From NCBI RefSeq assembly GCF_014803385.1, contig NZ_JACYFC010000003.1, positions 248,001-312,000 of the forward strand: a stretch of DNA of 64,000 bases, written 5' to 3'. This document shows positions 54,896 through 62,609 of this stretch, piece after piece. This DNA is from Marinomonas colpomeniae. Lineage in GTDB: Bacteria > Pseudomonadota > Gammaproteobacteria > Pseudomonadales > Marinomonadaceae. The position numbers were made by a program, and so were the translations under genes. Numbering within the stretch: position 1 is the stretch's first letter; each line of letters opens with the position of its first letter. The notes under the pieces were generated by a model, which saw nothing but the letters and a program-made list of their open reading frames with translations, was not told the origin of the DNA and ran no database searches.

Positions 54896-57116
54896 TAAAG
54901 ATGTGTATCTAATGAAATTGTCAAAAGATAAACAACAAGCCAAAGTACTTACCAACTTATCTATCGTTATTTCTTTGGTGGTCGCGTTAAGTCTGCCTAT
55001 TGTCTATGCTGTAGTTTCTTATCAAGGATTAGCAAGTTCCCTGTACTTTAAAGCAAGAATTAAGGCTCATGCTCAATCCGATATTATAACCACGCTTCCT
55101 AATACTTGGATGTATGCAGAAAATCGTATCTACGGAGTTCTTGAAAGAGAGCCTGTAATATTAGATAACGAATTTGTACAGCTTTTTGATGAGAATGGAG
55201 GCTTGATCATATCAACAGGTTCTAAAATTGAAAGCTGGCAAATAGAACGCAGCTACCCTCTAAAAGATATTAATAAGGTCGTTGGTAAAATTACGGTCAG
55301 CACATCGCTGTCAAATTTGTATCTAGATGTATTCATCGTTTCTATACTGGGTTTGATTCTAGGGTCTGTGGTTTTCTTGATTTTACGACTATTACCTATC
55401 AGTGCGCTAAAGCGAATATCGGATGAGCTTTATACAGAAAAAGAACGCGCCGAGGTAACGTTAAACTCAATCAAAGAAACCATTATCGTTTCTGATGCGG
55501 AAGGTCGTCTTCTTTACTTCAACACCTCTGCTGAAAAAATGTTTGGTAACTTACTTTTCAAATACAAAGATGAAAATTTCACTGAATTGCTACGGATTAC
55601 AGACAACGAGTCTAGCGCTAAAATAGAGAGTACTCTCGTACGGACATTAGATTCTAAAAAAATTACAACCTGCAATGAACGCAGTGTTCTTAGTACACCT
55701 TCAAATTTACAAATAGAGGTCGAAGAACGCTGTACTCCAGTATTCGACAGTAAAGGCGCTTTAACTGGCGCTGTACTATGTTTACGTGATGTGACCGAAG
55801 CAAGAGAAAACCTTAAGCGTAAATCATGGGAAGCATCTCACGATATCTTAACAGGATTGGTTAACAGACAAGAGTTTGAAAGACGAACGACTAATGCTAT
55901 TAAAAAAGCCAACAATACCGCTGTGAAATATGTTGTTTTCTATATGGATCTTGATCGATTTAAAGTCATTAATGATTCTTGCGGACACAATGCAGGTGAT
56001 GAGCTACTTAAACAATTAACTCGAATTATAGGTTGCCATATTCGAGGTGGTGATACGTTCGCTCGACTAGGCGGAGATGAGTTCGGGTTGTTATTAGAAA
56101 ATTGCAGTGAAGAAAAAGGTATTCAAATGGCAAATGCTTTATTGAATGCTGTCGACTCGTTTCAATTTTTCTGGGAACAAAAAATACATACCATTGGAAT
56201 AAGTATTGGTATTACGGTAATCAATAGAGACAGCTTCTCTCTAATGGACGTATTAGGGCAAGCGGATTCGGCTTGTTATTGGGCAAAAGATCAAGGTCGT
56301 CAACGCTTCTGCTTCTTTAAAGAAAGTGATGTGCAACTAGCGGCCAGACGGAGTGAAACTGGTTGGGTAGAAAAAATCACAGGGGCTTTAAAGGACGATC
56401 GTTTTGTCCTTTATCACCAAACTTACCGTTCTTTAAAAGGTGAAGATGCTACGTCAGTACATTTAGAAATACTGCTACGTATGCTATCTGAAGATGATGA
56501 AATTATTCTTCCATATCACTTCTTTCCTGCGGCGGAGCGATATAATTTAGTCGCAGAAATAGACCGTTGGGTGATTAATAAAGTCCTGTCTGAATATCAT
56601 ACAGTGAAAGAGTTATATCCTAATAAGAAGCTGATGATCAGTATTAACCTTTCTGGTGGCTCGATTAATTCTCCTAATTTACTGGATTACATTAAAAATA
56701 AAATATTAGAGTTTAACGTTAACCCAGAAGAGTTGTGTTTTGAAATTACCGAAACAGTGGCAGTGAAAGACATTGTCTCTGCTATTGAGTTTATTAGTGG
56801 GTGTAAAAAGCTTGGAGTGAAATTTGCTCTTGATGATTTTGGTGCTGGAAGTAGCTCTTTTGGATATCTTAAACAACTCCCTGTAGATTACCTAAAAATA
56901 GACGGGGGCTTTGTTAAAAATATTGAACATGACCTAATAGACAGAGCCATGACGGAAACAATGAATAAAATTGGTCATATAATGCAAAAAACAACAGTAG
57001 CTGAATTTGCAGAGAATCAATCTATCATTGATATACTTGATGATATGGGCGTTGATTACGCTCAAGGCTACGGTGTTTGCCTTCCAAAACCTTTACTTCC
57101 TGATAATAAACCTTAG
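54876..57116 (+). CDS. Membrane PAS-GGDEF-EAL c-di-GMP protein
   Basis: About 746 residues. TM1 (about 25-47), a periplasmic region (about 50-155), TM2 (about 158-178), a PAS domain (about 195-310), GGDEF (about 315-485) and EAL (about 500-740). The cyclase site RLGGDEF is intact, with an inhibitory RGGD five residues upstream. The EAL site appears as HLEILLRM with DDFGAGSSSFGYLKQLPVDYLKID, so phosphodiesterase activity is also plausible. The start overlaps the PstS-like gene by 20 bases; ATGs at 54885 and 54912 are alternatives. Its small periplasmic domain may contact the PstS-like protein (inference). Confidence 0.9.
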   Translation: MVTMPLNKDVYLMKLSKDKQQAKVLTNLSIVISLVVALSLPIVYAVVSYQGLASSLYFKARIKAHAQSDIITTLPNTWMYAENRIYGVLEREPVILDNEFVQLFDENGGLIISTGSKIESWQIERSYPLKDINKVVGKITVSTSLSNLYLDVFIVSILGLILGSVVFLILRLLPISALKRISDELYTEKERAEVTLNSIKETIIVSDAEGRLLYFNTSAEKMFGNLLFKYKDENFTELLRITDNESSAKIESTLVRTLDSKKITTCNERSVLSTPSNLQIEVEERCTPVFDSKGALTGAVLCLRDVTEARENLKRKSWEASHDILTGLVNRQEFERRTTNAIKKANNTAVKYVVFYMDLDRFKVINDSCGHNAGDELLKQLTRIIGCHIRGGDTFARLGGDEFGLLLENCSEEKGIQMANALLNAVDSFQFFWEQKIHTIGISIGITVINRDSFSLMDVLGQADSACYWAKDQGRQRFCFFKESDVQLAARRSETGWVEKITGALKDDRFVLYHQTYRSLKGEDATSVHLEILLRMLSEDDEIILPYHFFPAAERYNLVAEIDRWVINKVLSEYHTVKELYPNKKLMISINLSGGSINSPNLLDYIKNKILEFNVNPEELCFEITETVAVKDIVSAIEFISGCKKLGVKFALDDFGAGSSSFGYLKQLPVDYLKIDGGFVKNIEHDLIDRAMTETMNKIGHIMQKTTVAEFAENQSIIDILDDMGVDYAQGYGVCLPKPLLPDNKP

Positions 57117-57171
57117 TGTTCGCTAGCGTTGGTTCTAGCCGTTAAATATTAAGGCCGCTATTTTTCAAAAT

Positions 57172-57203
57172 AAGGCTCACTTTATAATGTAAAGTGGGCC
57201 TTT
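57172..57203. terminator. Convergent terminator
   Basis: AAGGCTCACTTTA / TAAAGTGGGCCTT forms a 13-bp stem (one G-T pair) with a short loop between the GGDEF-EAL gene and the leftward acid phosphatase gene. T-rich sequence follows on both strands. Confidence 0.85.
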
Positions 57204-57226
57204 CTACTTCTTAATATTCAGTCTTA

Positions 57227-58054
57227 TTATTCGTTTGGCTCCCACGCATGTAGATGACTTTTACGCATTTGAGACTTTTCTGTGGCAGATGCTCCCCAAT
57301 GGTTGTTATATAATTTTCCCTCCCAATCTCCATAGGCTGGGTTTGGCAGCATGATAAATTGAGTGCCGAATAAGTCTTTATTTTTCTCTATCGCGGCGTA
57401 GCTTTCAGTGAAAGATTCTGTTTTAAAATCGTTTGAGAAGTCATTTAGGTTATCGCCCATGAAAAGTGCAATGTCATAGTTTTCTAGCACAGTTTGACGA
57501 CGAGGTTCTTTATCGCTTGTTGAAGTTTTTAGCATTAGGTGAGCATCGTCAACATTTGGAAATCCTAGCTCGATTAAGTTTTGACGTGTGCCTTCTAAGC
57601 CTATTACTTTACGGTTAGTAATATAAAAAACTTCACCGCCGTTTTGTGCTACATAATTTAAGAAACCTTTTGCACCTGGCATAGCCGTGGCTTCACCAGC
57701 GTCCATCCATTTGTTCCAAGTAGCGTTTGAAAAACCAAAATCCTTATCAATTAGCCAAGCTTGATAGGCACTGTTATCAATAACGGTTTCATCTGCATCA
57801 ACCACAATCGCAATTTTTTTATTACCTGTGTAGGAATCAGAGTAAGCATCAAATTGCATTTTTGCTAAGTTAAAAGCTTGATATGACAAGGCTCTAAACT
57901 CTGCTGAAGCCTGTGTCCATGCTGTGCTCAGTACGAGTTGCTCGTTCAAATCTTTGTAGGTATAAATGGTGTCATCAGCTAATGCTGGTAAGGAAATGCT
58001 GCCGGCTAAAAGAGTGAGAGAGATTGTTAAAGTACGAACCGTGGAACAAAGCAT
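57227..58054 (-). CDS. Class C-type acid phosphatase (5'-nucleotidase, e(P4)-like)
   Basis: A 275-residue HAD-superfamily phosphatase of the acid-phosphatase class B/C type. The catalytic motif is VVDADETVID (about 85-94), then FYITNRK (motif II) and MGDNLNDFSN (motif IV). A signal peptide (to ALADD, about residue 27) sends it to the periplasm. No lipobox Cys is present, unlike H. influenzae e(P4), so it is likely soluble. It dephosphorylates nucleotides or small phosphate esters for scavenging. It stands alone. Confidence 0.9.
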   Translation of the reverse strand: MLCSTVRTLTISLTLLAGSISLPALADDTIYTYKDLNEQLVLSTAWTQASAEFRALSYQAFNLAKMQFDAYSDSYTGNKKIAIVVDADETVIDNSAYQAWLIDKDFGFSNATWNKWMDAGEATAMPGAKGFLNYVAQNGGEVFYITNRKVIGLEGTRQNLIELGFPNVDDAHLMLKTSTSDKEPRRQTVLENYDIALFMGDNLNDFSNDFKTESFTESYAAIEKNKDLFGTQFIMLPNPAYGDWEGKLYNNHWGASATEKSQMRKSHLHAWEPNE

Positions 58055-58607
58055 TATTAAACTCCTACTAAATTAAGGTTTCTATTTATGTTGTATTTAA
58101 GATGTTTACTTATCCATTAAGAAATAAGAACACTGAAATAGGTAACAAAGTGAGTAGATTACTAGCTTTAATGTTGCATGGAAAATACAAAGAAACAATG
58201 TATGGCTATAAACGAGTGACACGCGAGGAAATATTCATATTCATTAATTGAACGAGTGTATTTATCTTGTATAGATTGGAGGGGGTGAGCAAAATAAGTT
58301 GGTGGTTATATAATCGATGCTGTCTGTACTTTTTTACCAAATAAGAGTGTCTTAAGCTGCACCGAATTTTTTAAGTGAACCGCATAAAATGGAGCTATCA
58401 ACACCTAAGTTATTTGGTTGTTTGTTTTCCAGGGTATACACAACATCCCAATTAGCTGAAGTGTTGCTTATTTATTCTTTTTGGATGATTTCTCCTTAAT
58501 TCCCCCATATTTATTTTACCTAGCTTTACCCGCTGTTTCCTTGTCTGTCTCTTCTTCCCTCCTATAAAATTCTGCCCACGTTAACCTTAGGTACTAAAGG
58601 GATAGAT
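58055..58607. other. Intergenic region, no gene seen
   Basis: About 550 bases between divergent genes. AT-rich with no supported frame. A purine-rich GGAGGGGGTGAG at about 58278-58289 is followed only by very short frames. It probably contains both promoters. Confidence 0.4.
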
Positions 58608-59774
58608 ATGAATTCGTTTGTTTATAAAAGTGCATTTGTTTTGTTTGTCGGCGCCAGTTTTTTTGCGAGTAAAAGCTTTGCCCATCATGGTGTAAATGGT
58701 CAGTTTGATGAATCAACCACGATCAAAGTAGAAGGTGTGGTGACGAAGAGTCGTTTGGTGAATCCTCATGCTTATATCTATTTCAATGTCTTGGATGCGC
58801 AAGGGCAAACGAGCGAATGGCGTTGTGAGTTGGGAACGGGTAGCACACTGAAACGTGCGGGATGGACGTCGGATACTTTTGCGAAAGGTACGCAAATTAC
58901 CGTGGTGGGGTCGCCTGCTCGCAGTGAAGACAATGCGTGTTATGTTCATACGATTTCCTTTGATGATGGCGTCACTATCAAGCGTGATTCAATTTTTGAT
59001 AAAGCGGGTCAGTTGGTTAAGCAACCACGAAAAACAACCTTGGCAGACGGTACGCCAAACATAGACGGTACTTGGGTTGCTGAACGCCCAGAGCATGAAA
59101 GAATGCCACCAAGAGAGGGAAATAGTGACGAAGAAGGCCGTAGCGGAAGACCGCCAATGCCACCAGAAGGCGCACCTGAATTAGCCGATGGCGAACAACG
59201 TCCGCCTCGTGGTGATCGTCCTCCAATGGGCGAAGGTCGTGTACAGTTTGATTTAACGGAAGCTGGCAAGGCGGCGGTTGCAGATTATGAATTCGCTCAA
59301 TCTCCACGAATGCATTGTGAAGCAACGAATATTATTGACGATTGGACCTTTGATCAGCTGGTAAACAAGATAGAGCAGACCGAAGACGATATCGTGATCT
59401 CTTATGGCTTTATGGACATTGCTCGAACCGTTCATCTTGATTTGGATAAACACCCTGAAGATATTGAGTTGAGCCGAGCTGGTCATTCCATTGGTCACTG
59501 GGAAGGGAAGGTATTGGTTGTAGATACGGTTGGTTTTAAGCCGGGTTATATCCATGCGCCACCAATGAAACAAGGTGCGGCGATGAACAGTGATCAATTG
59601 CACATGGTTGAACGCTTTTATGTGAGTGACGATGGTTTAACACTTTACCGTGAATACAAAGGGGAAGACGCTTTGTATTTAGAAAATGGCTTCTCTGGTA
59701 AAGACGAAGTGAAACTGACAGAGGGTCATTATGAACCTTATGACTGTGCTGATTTAACCACCGAAGTTCGCTAA
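58608..59774 (+). CDS. DUF6152 family exported protein
   Basis: A 388-residue exported protein. A signal peptide (about 1-25, ending KSFAHHG) is followed at once by the HHG start of the DUF6152 domain (about 25-125, with VEGVVTKSRLVNPHAYIYFNV and EWRCELGTGSTLKRAGW). A proline/glycine/arginine-rich linker (about 160-210) leads to a second domain (about 215-388) with several His/Asp/Glu. The family is uncharacterised; the NPH and HH residues suggest metal binding (inference). It heads a three-gene operon: the next gene starts 4 bases after the stop. Confidence 0.75.
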   Translation: MNSFVYKSAFVLFVGASFFASKSFAHHGVNGQFDESTTIKVEGVVTKSRLVNPHAYIYFNVLDAQGQTSEWRCELGTGSTLKRAGWTSDTFAKGTQITVVGSPARSEDNACYVHTISFDDGVTIKRDSIFDKAGQLVKQPRKTTLADGTPNIDGTWVAERPEHERMPPREGNSDEEGRSGRPPMPPEGAPELADGEQRPPRGDRPPMGEGRVQFDLTEAGKAAVADYEFAQSPRMHCEATNIIDDWTFDQLVNKIEQTEDDIVISYGFMDIARTVHLDLDKHPEDIELSRAGHSIGHWEGKVLVVDTVGFKPGYIHAPPMKQGAAMNSDQLHMVERFYVSDDGLTLYREYKGEDALYLENGFSGKDEVKLTEGHYEPYDCADLTTEVR

Positions 59775-59778
59775 GTAA

Positions 59779-60318
59779 ATGCATATTGTGGACTTTTTAA
59801 ATTGGGCAGAAATGTCACCGATTGGCGAATGGGTATCCACCTCTCTTTGGGGATATCCGATTGCCTTAACCTTACACACAATCGGCATGGGAACCTTAGT
59901 TGGTTTAGCTTTGATGATTTGTTTGCGAGTGTTAGGGCTTGGTCAAGGAATGCTTCCGAGCCGTTTAACGGTCTATTGGAAGCTGGCGCTTATTGGCTTT
60001 GTGATTAACCTTGTTTCTGGGACAGCGCTGTTTTTTGGCAGCGCTACTGTTCTCTGGGAAAGTTGGCCTTTTCGAATCAAGATTGTCTTTATCGCTGCTG
60101 GCTTGATTGGCACGCATTGCTTAGTAAAAAGTCTGACGACGAGCCGACGCATTTCAATTGAAAAAGTGTCATCTTTGCTGGTTTCATCAGGATGCATGTC
60201 AAAAGAACTTATGTCGTTAGAAAAAATCACTGCCAAACAAAAAGCTTTGGCCTTTGTTGTGATGGTTTTCTGGATAACAGCTTTAGTGGCAGGGCGCTTA
60301 ATCGCGTACATTTTCTAA
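59779..60318 (+). CDS. DUF6644-like membrane protein, copy 1
   Basis: A 179-residue inner-membrane protein with four helices (about 25-48, 67-87, 95-112, 155-175). The motif IALTLHTIGMGTLVGLALMICLRVLGL in helix 1 contains a His in the membrane, and GFVINLVSGTALFF is in helix 2. It lies four bases after the DUF6152 gene and ten bases before a paralogous gene, in a tight operon. Function unknown; buried His residues could bind haem or a metal (inference). Confidence 0.75.
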   Translation: MHIVDFLNWAEMSPIGEWVSTSLWGYPIALTLHTIGMGTLVGLALMICLRVLGLGQGMLPSRLTVYWKLALIGFVINLVSGTALFFGSATVLWESWPFRIKIVFIAAGLIGTHCLVKSLTTSRRISIEKVSSLLVSSGCMSKELMSLEKITAKQKALAFVVMVFWITALVAGRLIAYIF

Positions 60319-60328
60319 GAGGTTAAGT

Positions 60329-60847
60329 ATGCAAATCCAATCGATTGTTCAATGGATGAGCGAGTCTGCGCTGAATCATTATATCGTGACTCACAGTTAT
60401 GTATGGCCAACTTTAGAAAGTTTGCACTTTATTGGCTTGTGTCTGTTGTTTGGCTCTTTATTGTTGATTGATCTACGAGCGTTAGGCGTTGCGAAAACGG
60501 TGCCGTTCGAAGCGGTTGAAAAGTTCCTTCTTGTCTCGATAACTGGCTTTGTGATTAACCTATCGACAGGCATCGCATTTATATTTGGTGACCCAGACCG
60601 CTATTTTGTGAATCCGTCTTTTCAATTGAAAATCCTGTGCATTGTGTTGGCGTTATTGAATGCCTTGTATTTTTCTTTGCGAATGAAAAAACACAGCGAC
60701 TCAATTTCCTCTGAACAAGGAGAGGGTGGAATGGCTCTTTCTATTGATATGGTACTGCCTATCGATATGAAACTAGCCGCGGGTTTATCACTTGTTTTGT
60801 GGGTCGCTGTGATTGTCTTTGGCCGTCTCATTCCTTATGTTGAGTAG
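60329..60847 (+). CDS. DUF6644-like membrane protein, copy 2
   Basis: A 172-residue four-helix membrane protein, paralogue of the preceding gene: both have H-x-x-G-x-x-x-x-x-G in helix 1 (LHFIGLCLLFGSLLLIDLRALG here) and GFVINLSTGIAFIFGDP in helix 2. The similarity points to an old tandem duplication and perhaps a heterodimer. AGAGGT precedes its ATG. It is the last gene of the DUF6152 operon. Function unknown. Confidence 0.75.
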   Translation: MQIQSIVQWMSESALNHYIVTHSYVWPTLESLHFIGLCLLFGSLLLIDLRALGVAKTVPFEAVEKFLLVSITGFVINLSTGIAFIFGDPDRYFVNPSFQLKILCIVLALLNALYFSLRMKKHSDSISSEQGEGGMALSIDMVLPIDMKLAAGLSLVLWVAVIVFGRLIPYVE

Positions 60848-60954
60848 CTTTTAAAAAAACATAAGTGCTTTGGCTGTGTTTTTAGTTTCTATGTATTTCA
60901 TTTAGGTTAATATGATCTTTTAAATTTAATGATCAGGCCTTCTTAAAAATACAT

Positions 60955-61956
60955 ATGACTAAACTTTTTGTATTCAAACCCTTTCTACTTGTTTGTGTCT
61001 TGTGCTTATCGTCTCATTCTTATGGGCAAGACTGGGTAATGCCTACACCATTTGGCGACCGCAATCAGCCGACTCAGATTGCGTATGATTTTGCCGAAGA
61101 TGTGCAAAATTTAACGAATGGCGATATCAATATATTGGTGAAGTCTAATGGTCGAGCTCTGCCTCACCTTGCTATTCCTGCTGCCGTTATGTCGGGTAAG
61201 GTCGTAGCCGGTGAATTTTTATTAGGTTTATTAGATAAAAAAGACTCCGTTTTTCAGCACGATATAATTCCGCTTTTAGCGAATAATTATAAAGACGCAC
61301 AGCTTTTGTGGCAGGCATCAAAAAATAATACTGAGAAACAGTTGAACAAACTAGGCTTACATTATTTATACGTGGTGCCTTGGACTCCTTATAGCTTCTT
61401 TTCAACTCAAGAAGTCACTCGTGTTAGTGACTTCAATGGTCTTTCTATTCGTACATTCAACAATACAGTAACTGCGTTGATTAAGAACCTTGATGCAAAG
61501 CCTGTGCAGCTTCCGTTTGCTGAAATACAATCCGCTTTTTCCGAAGGTAAATTAAATGGTCGTTTTACTTCTTTATCCGTCGGAGAAGACACCAAAATTT
61601 GGACGTATGCGCCTTACCTAAATGATTTACGCCTATGGATACCTAAACAGGTTGTTGTAATGAACAAAGCGTTTTTTGATAGCCTTGATGTAAAAACACA
61701 AAAAGCGATTGAAACCGCTGCCGCTAAAGCAGAGCGTAATGGCTGGACTCAAACACAAGAACGTGTTGAAACAGATTTGGCCGCTCTGAAAGATGGAGGG
61801 GTTTTTTATAAAGAGCCATCTGAAAAATTATTGAAAGAGCTTGAGAAAATGAAACAGCGCATGACACAAGAGTGGATTAATCAAAATCCGACACAAAACG
61901 GTGGTATTTACCGTGCATATCAAGACGCACAAAAACAAGCGTTGAAAGCGCAATAA
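60955..61956 (+). CDS. TRAP transporter substrate-binding protein, DctP-type (orphan)
   Basis: A 333-residue periplasmic binding protein. The signal peptide is about 1-24 (LVCVLCLSSHSYGQ), and the DctP family fold has LSIRTFNN-like and NKAFFDSLDVKTQKAIETAA segments. It differs from the TAXI type at 6657-7610. No DctQ or DctM permease gene is near, so it must share a permease encoded elsewhere or act as a sensor. A TetR gene follows, 68 bases on. The C-terminal coding end runs into an 18-bp tandem repeat. Confidence 0.85.
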   Translation: MTKLFVFKPFLLVCVLCLSSHSYGQDWVMPTPFGDRNQPTQIAYDFAEDVQNLTNGDINILVKSNGRALPHLAIPAAVMSGKVVAGEFLLGLLDKKDSVFQHDIIPLLANNYKDAQLLWQASKNNTEKQLNKLGLHYLYVVPWTPYSFFSTQEVTRVSDFNGLSIRTFNNTVTALIKNLDAKPVQLPFAEIQSAFSEGKLNGRFTSLSVGEDTKIWTYAPYLNDLRLWIPKQVVVMNKAFFDSLDVKTQKAIETAAAKAERNGWTQTQERVETDLAALKDGGVFYKEPSEKLLKELEKMKQRMTQEWINQNPTQNGGIYRAYQDAQKQALKAQ

Positions 61957-61990
61957 GTGTTGAAAGCAAAAGAAGCGTTGAAAACAAAAA
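61937..61990. repeat. 18-bp tandem repeat, three copies
   Basis: AAGCGTTGAAAGCGCAAT, AAGTGTTGAAAGCAAAAG and AAGCGTTGAAAACAAAAA are three head-to-tail copies of an 18-base unit at 61937, 61955 and 61973. The stop of the DctP gene (TAA 61954-61956) lies at the junction of copies one and two. Read through, the frame would continue with VLKAKEALKTK and more, so the repeat looks like a former C-terminal extension. Confidence 0.7.
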
Positions 61991-62024
61991 AGCTCTATGA
62001 ACACCCGAAAAAGCAGAGGCGGTA

Positions 62025-62609
62025 ATGGCAAGAGGAAGACCCAGTAAGAAGGCGCATATCATTGATGCGGCTTGTGGTTTGTTTACCAAGCAAGGTTATC
62101 AAAGTACCAGTATAGATCAGGTCGTATTGACAGCCGCAGTGTCAAAACCAACGGTTTACAGCAACTTTCCGACGAAACTTGTGCTGTGGGAAAATGTCGT
62201 TGAGTCTTTAATTGAGCGTGCAAAAGAGGACATGGACGCTGCGCTAACAAGCTTACAGTCTGGGCTGAAAACGACGGATGACGAAGCATTGGTAGCTGGT
62301 TGGATAATGCTTTGGCAAGCTTGGGTTGCGAAGCAAGAACGCCTTGCTGTGTATCGAGTTTTATTAGGCGAACAACATAAAATGGCAGAATCGACTGTGG
62401 CGTTGTTTGATCAATTTGAAGCGGTTTTAGAATCTGTATTAACCAAATGGTTAGAAGCGTTTAATGTGACTTTGATGGCATTTTTTGCATTAAAGGCCAT
62501 CAGTAAAGAAGCGCTATTAATGCCAGCTTTACTTCATCAAGAATCAATGTCTTCAAAAAAATTAATTCAACAGTTAAATGCATTAATTAAAAATAATAAG
62601 ATAAGGTAA
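62025..62609 (+). CDS. TetR family transcriptional regulator
   Basis: A 194-residue repressor-type protein. The N-terminal helix-turn-helix (about 8-52) runs KAHIIDAACGLFTKQGYQSTSIDQVVLTAAVSKPTVYSNFPTKLVLWENV, the standard TetR DNA-binding region. The C-terminal helical ligand domain is unlike any specific subgroup I know. It follows the DctP gene and may be cotranscribed. Its stop overlaps the convergent DUF4105 gene by 23 bases. Target genes unknown. Confidence 0.92.
   Translation: MARGRPSKKAHIIDAACGLFTKQGYQSTSIDQVVLTAAVSKPTVYSNFPTKLVLWENVVESLIERAKEDMDAALTSLQSGLKTTDDEALVAGWIMLWQAWVAKQERLAVYRVLLGEQHKMAESTVALFDQFEAVLESVLTKWLEAFNVTLMAFFALKAISKEALLMPALLHQESMSSKKLIQQLNALIKNNKIR

Noticed and set aside
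59009..59603. Several leftward open frames of 80-116 codons under the DUF6152 gene
   Set aside because: They are opposite-strand shadows of a GC-richer, proline-rich coding region, without ribosome sites or family resemblance.
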